A DNA stretch of 64,000 nucleotides, from contig NZ_CP032694.1 of assembly GCF_003627755.1 (NCBI RefSeq), positions 1,913,501-1,977,500 of the forward strand, given 5' to 3'. Shown here in pieces: positions 55,764 through 64,000 of the stretch. Each line of letters begins with the position of its first letter. Within the stretch, counting starts at the first letter, position 1. The DNA is from Rhizobium jaguaris (lineage in GTDB: Bacteria; Pseudomonadota; Alphaproteobacteria; Rhizobiales; Rhizobiaceae). The notes below the pieces were generated by a model, which ran no database searches, was not told the DNA's origin, and saw only the letters and a list, made by a program, of their open reading frames with translations. Both the position numbers and the translations under genes were made by a program.

Positions 55764-56073
55764 GAGAAATCGCTCGGATATAGGCCAAATGCTCATATTT
55801 GCGATCGAATTTGGCCGATAGACTATCGAAATTCCGTTTTTTTCCATCTAAATCGAATATTTCTCGTTAAGCCTAGAGTTGTAGGCTGGTTGATATATTT
55901 TAGCAAAAACAGAAGGATGCCTTCGGGCCTCTCTGGAGGTCATTCCTTTGTCATCGGAAATACAATTTTGAGAGGATATTGCGACGCACAAGACTACTTG
56001 ACTATTTGTGCGTCGCATTTAGATTTCGTCCTGGTAAACCGGCCATCGGCCAACAAGCAAGGGACGGAGAAAC
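55764..56073 (+). promoter_or_regulatory. phaP upstream region with 11-bp inverted repeat
   Basis: About 310 AT-richer bases without a gene. GCGACGCACAA (55981-55991) and TTGTGCGTCGC (56006-56016) form a perfect inverted repeat 57 bases before the phasin start. It may be a regulator site or a leader hairpin. Confidence 0.5.
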
Positions 56074-56442
56074 ATGTTCAATTTCGATGAGGCAAACAAG
56101 AAGGGCAAGGAAGCCATGGACACGGCGCTGAAGAGCTATTCCGATGTCACCAAGGGTTTCCAGGCGATTGCCGCTGAAGCTGCCGATTTTTCCAAAAAGT
56201 CGTTCCAGGACAGCGTTGCGCATTTCGAAACGCTGGCCGGCGTCAAGAGCTTTGAGGCCGCTTTCGAACTGCAGAGCAACTACGTGAAATCGTCCTACGA
56301 AAACTTCATCGCTGAAGCGACCAAGATGAGCGAGATGTACGCTGATCTCGCCAAGACCGCTTACAAGCCCTATGAAGCTCCGGTTGCTGCTGCCACGAAG
56401 GCTGCCAGCAAGGCCGCCGCTTCGGTTGCGCCTGCAGCATAA
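56074..56442 (+). CDS. Phasin family protein
   Basis: A 122-aa helical, Ala/Lys-rich protein with the phasin pattern (EAMDTALKSYSDVTKGFQ, FELQSNYVKSSYENFIAEAT) and an Ala-rich tail. Phasins coat PHA granules, which fits phaC at 22590. GGACGGAG precedes the ATG. Confidence 0.93.
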   Translation: MFNFDEANKKGKEAMDTALKSYSDVTKGFQAIAAEAADFSKKSFQDSVAHFETLAGVKSFEAAFELQSNYVKSSYENFIAEATKMSEMYADLAKTAYKPYEAPVAAATKAASKAAASVAPAA

Positions 56443-56471
56443 GCGCTTCGCTTAAGAACAGTAATTCCAGG

Positions 56472-56502
56472 GAGACCGGCTGCGCGATGCGTGGCCGGTC
56501 TC
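56472..56502 (+). terminator. Hairpin after phasin gene
   Basis: GAGACCGGC pairs with GCCGGTCTC around a loop of 13 bases, followed by TTGCGTTT. A moderate terminator. Confidence 0.6.
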
Positions 56503-56730
56503 TTGCGTTTCCGATTACCGATCTCAATCCGATCGCAGCCACGACTTTTTTGATGATGGCCCCCTTTGGCAACGAATTGTGATTGCAGTGTCTGGTAGGG
56601 GGCTTAAAATCGCACCAATATGAACTAAGTTAGGGGTTCGGATATCCGGCCCGACAGAGTCAGTTACCCAATCCAGTTTGCCAAGTCGGAATGCGATAGC
56701 TTCTGCCGGATGATTTGAGGAATGAATGAA

Positions 56731-57084
56731 ATGATCGCTGAGCCGATCCGGATGCAAAACGACAGCGAAAGGAACGGGGACAACGGAAATCGCGGGACCT
56801 CGGTGATCACGCGCACCAAGCCCAAAACCAAAAAACCCAACCTGTACCGCGTGCTGCTTCTGAACGACGACTACACGCCCATGGAATTTGTGATCCATAT
56901 CCTGGAGCGTTTCTTCCAAAAGGATCGAGAGAGTGCCACCCGCATTATGCTTCATGTCCACAATCACGGCGTCGGCGAATGCGGGATATATACATATGAA
57001 GTAGCTGAAACGAAGGTGAGCCAGGTGATGGATTTTGCCCGGCAGCACCAGCATCCGCTGCAATGTGTTATGGAAAAGAAGTGA
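56731..57084 (+). CDS. clpS: ATP-dependent Clp protease adaptor ClpS
   Basis: 117 residues. The substrate-binding motif [14 protein letters not shown] and the C-terminal [12 protein letters not shown] are those of ClpS, which delivers N-degron proteins to ClpA. ATG 56731 is 10 bases after GAGG and better placed than 56722. clpA follows after 10 bases. Confidence 0.95.
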   Translation: MIAEPIRMQNDSERNGDNGNRGTSVITRTKPKTKKPNLYRVLLLNDDYTPMEFVIHILERFFQKDRESATRIMLHVHNHGVGECGIYTYEVAETKVSQVMDFARQHQHPLQCVMEKK

Positions 57085-57094
57085 GGATCTGAAC

Positions 57095-59620
57095 GTGCCA
57101 ACATTTTCGCCTAGTCTTGAGAAGGCGCTGCATCAGGCACTGACCTACGCGAACGAGCGGCATCACGAATATGCCACGCTGGAACATCTGCTATTGGCTT
57201 TGGTTGACGACGCCGATGCCGCAGCTGTCATGGGCGCGTGCAATGTTGATCTCGACGCGCTCCGTAAGACGCTGACTGAATACGTCGATAATGAACTTTC
57301 AAATTTGATCACTGGTTATGACGAGGACTCGAAGCCGACATCCGGCTTCCAGCGCGTCATCCAGCGTGCCGTCATCCATGTCCAATCCTCGGGCCGCGAG
57401 GAAGTGACAGGCGCTAACGTTCTCGTCGCGATCTTTGCCGAACGGGAAAGCCATGCGGCCTTTTTCCTGCAGGAGCAGGAAATGACCCGCTATGACGCGG
57501 TCAACTACATCTCTCACGGCATCGGCAAGCGTCCGGGTTCCTCCCAGACTCGCACGCCGCGCGGTGCCGAGGACAGTGAAGCCGAAAGCAAGCCGACCTC
57601 CCGCGGCGAGCAGGAAGAGGGCAACAACAAGAAGCAGCAGGATGCGTTGAAGGCCTACTGCGTCAACCTCAACGAGAAGGCCAAGAGCGGCAAGATCGAT
57701 CCGCTGATTGGCCGTCATTCGGAGGTCAGCCGCACCATCCAGGTCCTGTGCCGCCGTTCGAAGAACAATCCGCTCTATGTCGGCGACCCCGGCGTCGGCA
57801 AGACTGCGATCGCCGAAGGTCTTGCCAAGCGCATTGTCGAGGGCAAGGTTCCCGAGGCTTTGGCCGACGCAACGATCTTTTCGCTCGACATGGGCACGCT
57901 GCTGGCCGGCACCCGTTATCGCGGCGATTTCGAAGAACGCCTGAAGCAGGTCGTCAAGGAGCTCGAAGAATATCCGGGCGCCGTGCTGTTCATCGACGAG
58001 ATCCACACCGTTATCGGTGCGGGCGCCACCTCCGGCGGCGCGATGGATGCGTCGAACCTGCTGAAGCCGGCTCTGTCCTCGGGTGCGATCCGTTGCATCG
58101 GTTCGACCACCTATAAGGAATACCGTCAGTTCTTCGAGAAGGACCGGGCGCTCGTCCGCCGCTTCCAGAAGATCGACGTCAACGAGCCGAGCATCGAGGA
58201 TGCCATCGAAATCATGAAGGGACTGAAGCCCTATTTCGAAGAGTATCATCACCTGCGTTACTCGAACGACGCCATCAAGTCGGCGGTCGAACTGTCGGCT
58301 CGTTATATCTCCGACCGCAAGCTTCCGGACAAGGCGATCGATGTCATCGACGAAACCGGTGCGGCGCAAATGCTGCTCCCGCCGTCGAAGCGTCGCAAGC
58401 TAATCACGGAGCGCGAGATCGAGGTTACGATCGCCACCATGGCGCGCATTCCGCCGAAGACGGTGTCCAAGGACGACGAGATGGTTCTTGCCAATCTCGA
58501 GCAGGAGCTGCGTTCGGTCGTTTACGGTCAGGATACGGCAATCGAAGCTCTGTCGACTTCGATCAAGCTGGCCCGTGCCGGCTTGCGCGAACCGAACAAG
58601 CCGATCGGCTGCTACGTCTTCTCCGGCCCGACCGGCGTTGGCAAGACGGAAGTCGCCAAGCAGCTTGCTTCCTCGCTCGGCGTCGAACTGCTGCGCTTCG
58701 ACATGTCGGAATATATGGAGCGTCACACGGTTTCCCGTCTACTCGGCGCACCTCCCGGCTATGTCGGCTTCGATCAGGGCGGTCTGCTGACCGATGGTGT
58801 TGATCAGCATCCGCATAGCGTTGTGCTGCTTGACGAAATCGAGAAGGCGCATCCGGATATCTTCAATATCCTGTTGCAGGTCATGGACCATGGCGCACTG
58901 ACCGACCACAACGGCAAGAAGATCGACTTCCGCAACGTCATCCTGATCATGACGACCAATGCGGGCGCATCGGAAATGGCCAAGTCCGCCATCGGCTTCG
59001 GTTCGTCCAAGCGTACGGGCGAGGACGAAGAGGCTCTCAACCGGCTCTTCACCCCGGAATTCCGCAACCGTCTGGATGCGACCATTCCGTTCGCGGCGCT
59101 GCCGACTACGGTCATCCACAAGGTCGTGCAGAAGTTCATCATGCAGCTTGAGGCTCAGCTTTCCGAACGGAATGTTACCTTCGATCTGCACGAGGATGCG
59201 ATCGCCTGGCTGTCCGAGAAGGGTTACGACGACAAGATGGGTGCCCGCCCGTTGGCACGCGTCATCCAGGAACACATCAAGAAGCCGCTGGCGAACGAAA
59301 TCCTCTTCGGTAAGCTGAAGAAGGGCGGCGTTGTCAAGGTTACCGTCGGCAAGAAGGAAGACGGCACAACCGGAATCCTGCTCGACTCCATCGCGGATAC
59401 CGCCCCGATCCGGCCGAAGCCGGAAGCCGAAGTGGTCGACGCCGTGGTTGAGGTGGACGAGGATGACGGTGATACCGTTAAGACCAGAAGCCGCGTCGGC
59501 AAGGCAGGCACCGCTTCCGATGCCCGCCGTTCGCCGAAGACGCCGTCTGCCGGCGACGACGAGCCGGAAAGCAAGTCGCCGCGCAAGGGAAGCACGGTGC
59601 CGAAGGTGCCGCGCAAATAA
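57095..59620 (+). CDS. clpA: Clp protease ATP-binding subunit ClpA
   Basis: An 841-aa unfoldase. An N-domain (about 1-145) is followed by AAA1 with Walker [10 protein letters not shown] (near 230) and Walker B VLFIDEIH, and AAA2 with [10 protein letters not shown] (near 510) and [14 protein letters not shown]. The C-terminus has a rhizobial acidic/basic extension. GTG 57095 ([11 protein letters not shown]) with GAGG is the start. It works with ClpP. Confidence 0.96.
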   Translation: MPTFSPSLEKALHQALTYANERHHEYATLEHLLLALVDDADAAAVMGACNVDLDALRKTLTEYVDNELSNLITGYDEDSKPTSGFQRVIQRAVIHVQSSGREEVTGANVLVAIFAERESHAAFFLQEQEMTRYDAVNYISHGIGKRPGSSQTRTPRGAEDSEAESKPTSRGEQEEGNNKKQQDALKAYCVNLNEKAKSGKIDPLIGRHSEVSRTIQVLCRRSKNNPLYVGDPGVGKTAIAEGLAKRIVEGKVPEALADATIFSLDMGTLLAGTRYRGDFEERLKQVVKELEEYPGAVLFIDEIHTVIGAGATSGGAMDASNLLKPALSSGAIRCIGSTTYKEYRQFFEKDRALVRRFQKIDVNEPSIEDAIEIMKGLKPYFEEYHHLRYSNDAIKSAVELSARYISDRKLPDKAIDVIDETGAAQMLLPPSKRRKLITEREIEVTIATMARIPPKTVSKDDEMVLANLEQELRSVVYGQDTAIEALSTSIKLARAGLREPNKPIGCYVFSGPTGVGKTEVAKQLASSLGVELLRFDMSEYMERHTVSRLLGAPPGYVGFDQGGLLTDGVDQHPHSVVLLDEIEKAHPDIFNILLQVMDHGALTDHNGKKIDFRNVILIMTTNAGASEMAKSAIGFGSSKRTGEDEEALNRLFTPEFRNRLDATIPFAALPTTVIHKVVQKFIMQLEAQLSERNVTFDLHEDAIAWLSEKGYDDKMGARPLARVIQEHIKKPLANEILFGKLKKGGVVKVTVGKKEDGTTGILLDSIADTAPIRPKPEAEVVDAVVEVDEDDGDTVKTRSRVGKAGTASDARRSPKTPSAGDDEPESKSPRKGSTVPKVPRK

Positions 59621-59645
59621 TCGGCGACTGATCGCCTGAGAAAAC

Positions 59646-59679
59646 AAAACGGCTGCATTGGTGACAATGCAGCCGTTTT
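59646..59679. terminator. Bidirectional terminator between clpA and HIT gene
   Basis: AAAACGGCTGCATTG and CAATGCAGCCGTTTT pair perfectly around GTGA, with T-runs on both strands. Confidence 0.9.
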
Positions 59680-59737
59680 CATAGGCTTATGAACCATATC
59701 TCATAAAGAGAATTAGGAAGATCAGCGCTTGCTCGGA

Positions 59738-60166
59738 TCAGCGCAGAAGCTCGATAATCTTCTTTGCATTCTCAGCCAACACCGCGCCATCTTCCGTCCT
59801 GCCTGCATGCGGTTTCAGCGCGATACCCTCGTGGCGTGGGATGATGTGGAAATGCAGGTGGAATACCGTCTGGCCCGCTGCCGGCTCGTTGAACTGGGCG
59901 ATATAAACGCCATCCGCATCGAAAGCCTCCTGGACCGCGACCGCGACTTTCTGGACCGTCGTGATCAAATGTGGCAGGGCGCTCGGATCCGCATCGAGAA
60001 TGTTGCGCGAAGGTGATTTCGGCAGCACCAGCGTATGGCCGGGCGCTTGCGGCATGACGTCCATGAAAGCGACAGTGTGCTCATCCTCATAGACACGATG
60101 GGACGGGATCTCACCTTTCAGGATCTTCGCGAAAATATTGTTGGCGTCATAGGCGGGGCTGGTCAT
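59738..60166 (-). CDS. HIT family nucleotide hydrolase
   Basis: 142 residues with the histidine triad HLHFHIIP near 101-108 and the N-terminal IFAKILKGEIPSHRVYEDE. It hydrolyses nucleoside phosphoramidates or related nucleotides. Convergent with clpA. Confidence 0.94.
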   Translation of the reverse strand: MTSPAYDANNIFAKILKGEIPSHRVYEDEHTVAFMDVMPQAPGHTLVLPKSPSRNILDADPSALPHLITTVQKVAVAVQEAFDADGVYIAQFNEPAAGQTVFHLHFHIIPRHEGIALKPHAGRTEDGAVLAENAKKIIELLR

Positions 60167-60207
60167 CCAGGGTCTCCTCGTCTTCCGATTATAGTTCTCC
60201 AGGGCAG

Positions 60208-60315
60208 CTAGAGCGCCGTGCGTTCATTTGAACGCACAAAGGTCGCTCTAGTCTTTTGAATCTAGAGCATCTTATCTGCTTGCAGTCGATTCCACCTGAA
60301 AGTGGGATGCTCTAG
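60208..60315. repeat. Rhizobial palindromic intergenic repeat (shared with 13584-13681)
   Basis: Modules CTAGAGCGCC...GGTCGCTCTAG and CTAGAGCATC...GGGATGCTCTAG, inverted relative to the copy beside tig. The stop codon of the next gene (60312-60314) lies inside the last CTAG, showing that the repeat reaches coding sequence. Confidence 0.65.
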
Positions 60316-61499
60316 ATATCTTGCCGTTCGCCTTTGCGGAAGGGGCTGTGCTCGGTCAGGATCTCGCTCATCTCCTCCACTTGCTCGCGCTCGTGCTTGA
60401 GGTAGTCGGCAACGGCGCGGCGCAAGCCCTGATGGCCGATATAGTGCGCCGAATGCGTAATGACCGGCAGGTAGCCGCGAGCGAGTTTGTGTTCGCCCTG
60501 CGCACCGGCTTCGACCCGCTTCAGCCCCTTGGCCAGCGCGAAATCGATCGCCTGATGATAGCAGACTTCAAAGTGCAGGAAGGGGTGATCTTCGATGCAG
60601 CCCCAATGCCTGCCATAGAGCGCTTCGCCGCCGATGAAGTTGATGGCTCCGGCGATATAGCGGCCTTCGCGCTTCGCCATCACCAGCAGGACATCGTCGG
60701 CCATCCGTTCGCCGATCAGCGAGTAGAATTTGCGGGTAAGGTAGGGCCGACCCCATTTGCGGCTGCCGGTGTCCATATAGAAGGTGAAGAACTGGTCCCA
60801 GACGCGCTCGGTAAGGTCTCTGCCGGTCAGCCAGTCGATGCTGATGCCGTTTTCGAGGGCCGCGCGACGCTCTTTTTTCAGTGCTTTGCGCTTGCGCGAC
60901 GCCAGCGTTTCCAGGAAGGCGTCATGATCGGCATAGCCGTCGTTGATGAAATGGAACTGCTGGTCGGTACGGTGCAGATAGCCGTCGCCTTCGAAGACGC
61001 AAATCTCGTCATCCGGCAGGAAGGTGATGTGGGCGGAGGAGACGCCGAGCTGCCGGGTCACTTCCTTCAGGCTTTCGGCCAGTGCGGGCTGAATCATCTG
61101 GCGATCCCAACCCTCGGCAACAAGCAGGCGCGGACCGGTCGCCGGCGTGAAGGGAATGGAACATTGCAGCTTCGGGTAATAATGGCCGCCGGCACGCTCG
61201 AAGGCATCGGCCCAGCCATGATCGAAGACATATTCGCCCTGGCTGTGGTTCTTGAGATAGCCGGGGATAGCACCGATCAATTCGCCGCTATCGGTTTCGA
61301 GCAGCAGGTGATTGCCGAGCCAGCCGGTTTTGTCGGTAGCGGAGCCGGACTCCTCCAGCGACGACAGAAAGGCATGCGAGACAAAGGGGTTATACGGCAG
61401 CACCGCAGCACTCCTCGACGCCCCGGCGAGCTTGCACCAGCTCTCCGGAGCGATGTTCTTGAAGGAACGTTCTACGCGAATGGATAATTCGTCTGTCAT
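60312..61499 (-). CDS. GNAT-like protein (COG3146, DUF482)
   Basis: 395 residues of the peptidogalycan/GNAT-like family: NPFVSHAFLSSLEESGSA near the N-terminus, HITFLPDDE, RKRKALKKERRAALENG and FTFYMDTGSRKWGRPYL. Resembles FemAB/GNAT double folds; the reaction is unknown. The stop codon is formed by the adjacent repeat. Its ATG overlaps the stop of the next gene upstream. Confidence 0.88.
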   Translation of the reverse strand: MTDELSIRVERSFKNIAPESWCKLAGASRSAAVLPYNPFVSHAFLSSLEESGSATDKTGWLGNHLLLETDSGELIGAIPGYLKNHSQGEYVFDHGWADAFERAGGHYYPKLQCSIPFTPATGPRLLVAEGWDRQMIQPALAESLKEVTRQLGVSSAHITFLPDDEICVFEGDGYLHRTDQQFHFINDGYADHDAFLETLASRKRKALKKERRAALENGISIDWLTGRDLTERVWDQFFTFYMDTGSRKWGRPYLTRKFYSLIGERMADDVLLVMAKREGRYIAGAINFIGGEALYGRHWGCIEDHPFLHFEVCYHQAIDFALAKGLKRVEAGAQGEHKLARGYLPVITHSAHYIGHQGLRRAVADYLKHEREQVEEMSEILTEHSPFRKGERQDI

Positions 61500-62227
61500 G
61501 AAATGAGGGAAGGGCTCTCTCTGGGATCAAAACCTTCGAAGGTCATCTGGTCTGCGTTGGCAAATGTTTGTTGGCGGGCTGCTTCGTCGCGCACAGTCCA
61601 GGTGATGACCGGAATACCACGCTGGCGCTGCGCCGTGATGAACGCATTCGGCAGGTGACCATAAAAATACGAAATGAAGTCTAGCCCAAGCTGCATGGCT
61701 TCGTCATGCTTAAAAAACGTCTCGGGCTCATTTCCATCGGCTGTCAGGCCGACGGGGTAGGGTGCATCAAGTGCCTTCAGGTCCTTGAGCAACCAGTGAT
61801 CGAAGCTCATCAGGGCCACGTGACCCTTATAGCCTTCCAGCACTTCGAGCACGGATTCCGCAAAGCCTTCATCGTCGCCCTCGCGGCCCTTGAGTTCCAG
61901 CACCAGCGGCACCTTGCCGTCGCAAAGCTTGAGGAGCTGTCTCAGCGTCGGAACCTTGTCCTTCGTGCCGCCGACCGAGAGTAGACCGAGTTCGGCCGAA
62001 GTACGGTCACGAAGCTCGCCAGGAAGATTGCAGACGCGTTGCAGGTCGTCGTCATGAAAAACGACAGGGACGCTGTCGGAGGCATAATGCAGATCGCATT
62101 CGATGGAAAAGCCCGCCTCGATTGCGCGAGCAAAGGCCGACAGCGTGTTTTCCCAAACCTGCCGGTTCATGTCGTGATAGCCGCGATGAGCGACAGGACG
62201 TTCGGTAAGCCAGGCAATCTTGCTCAT
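61496..62227 (-). CDS. Glycerophosphodiester phosphodiesterase
   Basis: 243 residues. The TIM-barrel start has PVAHRGYHD, then ENTLSAFARAIEAG, IECDLHYASDSVPVVFHDDD and a Lys segment LVLELKGREG. It cleaves glycerophosphodiesters to glycerol 3-phosphate. No signal peptide, so cytosolic (UgpQ-like). ATG overlaps the RidA stop by 1 base. Confidence 0.92.
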   Translation of the reverse strand: MSKIAWLTERPVAHRGYHDMNRQVWENTLSAFARAIEAGFSIECDLHYASDSVPVVFHDDDLQRVCNLPGELRDRTSAELGLLSVGGTKDKVPTLRQLLKLCDGKVPLVLELKGREGDDEGFAESVLEVLEGYKGHVALMSFDHWLLKDLKALDAPYPVGLTADGNEPETFFKHDEAMQLGLDFISYFYGHLPNAFITAQRQRGIPVITWTVRDEAARQQTFANADQMTFEGFDPRESPSLIS

Positions 62228-62694
62228 TATGCAATTTCCATGATGGCATCGATCTCGACGGCGGCATTCAGCGGCAGCGCCGCCATGCCGACAGCGGCGC
62301 GTGCATGCTTGCCGGTATCGCCCAGTATATTTGCCAGAAGATTGGAGGCGCCGTTGATCACAAGATGTTGTTCGACGAATTCGGGCACTGAGGCGACAAA
62401 GCCGTTCAGCTTTATGATACGTTTGATGCGGCCGAGATCGCCACCCAGGGCAGCCTTCGCCTGGGCAAGAATATTCATGGCGCAAAGCTCGGCAGCGCGT
62501 TGGCCGCCGGCGACGTCGACGTCCCTGCCGAGGAGACCGGTGATGGCGAGCCTGCCGTTTTCCATGGGCAATTGCCCGGACAGATAAAGAAGATTGCCGC
62601 TGATGACATAGGGTACGTAGTTGGCGGCCGGCGCGGCAGCCTGAGGCAGGACGATGCCAAGCTCCTTCAGACGGCCCTCGATAGCGTCGGACAT
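62227..62694 (-). CDS. RidA family protein
   Basis: 155 residues of the YjgF/RidA fold: SGNLLYLSGQLPMENG, DVDVAGGQRAAELCAMN and a C-terminal AAVGMAALPLNAAVEIDAI. The Arg that defines true RidA enamine deaminases is not at its usual place, so it may be a Rid subfamily member. ATG 62694 is 6 bases after GGGAG; 62700 would have none. Confidence 0.9.
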   Translation of the reverse strand: MSDAIEGRLKELGIVLPQAAAPAANYVPYVISGNLLYLSGQLPMENGRLAITGLLGRDVDVAGGQRAAELCAMNILAQAKAALGGDLGRIKRIIKLNGFVASVPEFVEQHLVINGASNLLANILGDTGKHARAAVGMAALPLNAAVEIDAIMEIA

Positions 62695-62831
62695 TTTCAT
62701 CTCCCGTTTTGTTGTAAAATCTTCAAAAATCCGGCATCAAGGCTAAATTCCCGTGATTGGGGGGGCGGCAGCCTCGTTTTAGCCGAAAGCGTTCTTATAA
62801 CATCGCGTGCGAGTCCAACAGGAGATAATGA

Positions 62832-63659
62832 ATGTTCCGCTCGAGTCTTGCCGCCGTTGTTGTTTCGAGTTTGGGCGTCGCGTTTCTCAGCGTATCCCCT
62901 GCCCACGCGGCCGGTCCGAGTGGGCTGATCGCCCATCGCGCCGTCTACGATCTCGAGCTGAAGGACGCCTCTGACCGCTCCGGCATCGCCGGCATGTTCG
63001 GCCGTATGGTCTACGAGTTTGACGGCTCTGATTGCACCGGATTCACCACCAATTTCCGTTTCGTCACGCAGATCGACACGGGCGATTCAACTCGTGTCAG
63101 CGACCAGCAGACGACCACGTTCGAGGATCTCGCCAAGCGGATTTTCCGCTTCGAAACCAAGTCCTATACCGACGATCAGCTCGACAAGGATGTCCGCGGC
63201 GCAGCGGCGGACGATCAGAAGGGCATAAAGGTTAGCCTGACCCAGCCGAAGGCCAAGCAGGTCGAGCTCATCCAAAGCCGTTTTCCGACGGAACATATGC
63301 TCGACATCATCCATAATGCGAAGCTGGGCAGGAATTTCTTTGAGGCCGAGGTTTTTGACGGCTCCGACGATGGCGACAAGCCGTTGATCGCAACCACCGT
63401 CGTCGGCAAACAGGCGACGCCCGCCACCGACGACCCCGATGCCGATAAGGCCGGCGTCTTCGCGAAGACGCCGTACTGGCCGGTGACCGTGGCTTATTTC
63501 GACGAGAAGTCCAAGGGCGACGCCGTGCCGGTCTACCGCATGTCGTTCAAGCTCTATGAGAACGGCATTACCCGTGACCTCACGATGGACTATGGCGACT
63601 TCGTATTGACCGGCAGGCTCTCCAAGCTTGAAGTGCTCGACACCAAGGCTTGCCAATAG
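62832..63659 (+). CDS. EipB family envelope integrity protein (DUF1849)
   Basis: 275 residues: a signal peptide (cleavage near AHAA, residue 27) and the DUF1849 beta-spiral domain (HRAVYDLELKDASDRSGIAG, GRMVYEFDGSDCTGF, KLYENGITRDLTMDYGDF) with two conserved cysteines (one in SDCTGF, one in the C-terminal TKACQ). Brucella EipB is needed for cell envelope integrity. AGGAGA precedes ATG. Confidence 0.93.
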   Translation: MFRSSLAAVVVSSLGVAFLSVSPAHAAGPSGLIAHRAVYDLELKDASDRSGIAGMFGRMVYEFDGSDCTGFTTNFRFVTQIDTGDSTRVSDQQTTTFEDLAKRIFRFETKSYTDDQLDKDVRGAAADDQKGIKVSLTQPKAKQVELIQSRFPTEHMLDIIHNAKLGRNFFEAEVFDGSDDGDKPLIATTVVGKQATPATDDPDADKAGVFAKTPYWPVTVAYFDEKSKGDAVPVYRMSFKLYENGITRDLTMDYGDFVLTGRLSKLEVLDTKACQ

Positions 63660-63880
63660 GCTTTGTGAGGGCGCAGGCCACAAAGTAAAATCTCCGTCAT
63701 AAAACCGTGTCCGAAGTTTCACTATTCTGTGAAGCATTCGGCACGCGGTGAGTGAGTCTCATGTCCCGTTGTGCCTATCTGGAATTGTAGTGGGCCGTGC
63801 GGGCCGCGTCGCTTATCGTGGAATAATCGGCCGGTGTTCCGCAGACAGGTCCCGTGTTGATAGACGAGAAAGCACGACCT

Positions 63881-64000
63881 ATGGCCAATACCGATCTCGC
63901 TCCAACCTCCGACGCTTTGCCGGCTGTCACCGCCGATCCGGCAGAAATTGCCCGTATCGGCGATACCATCGATCTGACCGATCGCGCCGGCATTTCCGTC
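63881..64000 (+). CDS. 5' end of a gene, possibly toxic anion resistance TelA
   Basis: 40 codons to the window end: ANTDLAPTSDALPAV, then IGDTIDLTDRAGISV. The segment IDLTDRAGISV resembles the start of TelA family proteins, but too little is present for certainty. Confidence 0.5.
   Translation, partial: MANTDLAPTSDALPAVTADPAEIARIGDTIDLTDRAGISV

Noticed and set aside
57299..58369. 356-aa minus-strand ORF opposite clpA
   Set aside because: Shadow frame, antisense to a highly conserved gene; no ribosome site or known domain.

Overview
The window reads as chromosomal DNA of a fast-growing member of the Rhizobiaceae, most likely the genus Rhizobium. GC content is high, the general amino-acid transporter aapJQMP is present, and so are class I PHA synthase and phasin, small DUF1127 proteins, BA14K and EipB envelope proteins, SthA, an αr14-type small RNA and several palindromic intergenic repeats of the kind common in rhizobia. 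I cannot name the species from sequence alone.

Layout. 1-2.2 kb: end of a carbohydrate ABC transporter with a GH172/DUF2961 enzyme. 2.3-8.4 kb: DUF815 ATPase, then yajC, secDF, and two genes homologous to mitochondrial complex I assembly factors. 8.4-11.5 kb: trmFO (broken by a one-base frameshift), two DUF1127 micro-proteins and an αr14/NfeR1-like sRNA. 11.5-15.3 kb: DUF2157/GDYXXLXY pair, tRNA-Leu and trigger factor. 15.4-17.7 kb: a MerR regulator divergent from a membrane protein, thioredoxin and CcdA cassette. 17.8-25.1 kb: sthA, a dual-specificity phosphatase, the packed operon phaC-sfsA-map-radC and a lipoprotein. 25.3-29.7 kb: an AlaC-like aminotransferase (also broken by one base), hom and recJ.

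Accessory stretch. 29.8-33.1 kb: an IS91-family element that splits a membrane-protein gene whose two halves can still be read on either side. 33.5-35.8 kb: three tRNA-Glu genes, two of them an 83-bp perfect direct repeat, around a Tat-exported AspA/AstE-like protein. 36-42.8 kb: small envelope and metabolic genes (lipoproteins, gloA, a double cold-shock protein, DUF192, BA14K, DUF3309, NDUFS4-like), tRNA-Pro and tRNA-Arg. 42.9-45.0 kb: an IS481-family element next to tRNA-Arg, a 53-aa membrane ORF and a headless Lrp/AsnC gene.

Core again. 45.3-49.6 kb: aapJQMP. 49.9-55.6 kb: metC, a flavin monooxygenase, a CHCC zinc-finger protein, an alpha/beta hydrolase, an enoyl-CoA hydratase, cysE and DUF3126. 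56.1-59.7 kb: phasin, clpS and clpA. 59.7-63.7 kb: HIT protein, GNAT-like protein, glycerophosphodiesterase, RidA and EipB. The window ends inside a gene that looks like TelA.

Functional groupings. YajC and SecDF assist protein export. PhaC and the phasin make and coat PHA granules. CysE, MetC, Hom and the aminotransferase belong to sulfur and aspartate-family amino-acid metabolism. AapJQMP imports L-amino acids. ClpS and ClpA deliver N-degron substrates to ClpP. No complete new defence or mobile system was seen. The most interesting items are the αr14 sRNA locus, the MerR/membrane/thioredoxin/CcdA cassette with a textbook 19-bp-spacer promoter, the IS91-split gene, the tRNA-Glu repeats with cargo, and the two single-C deletions in housekeeping genes.
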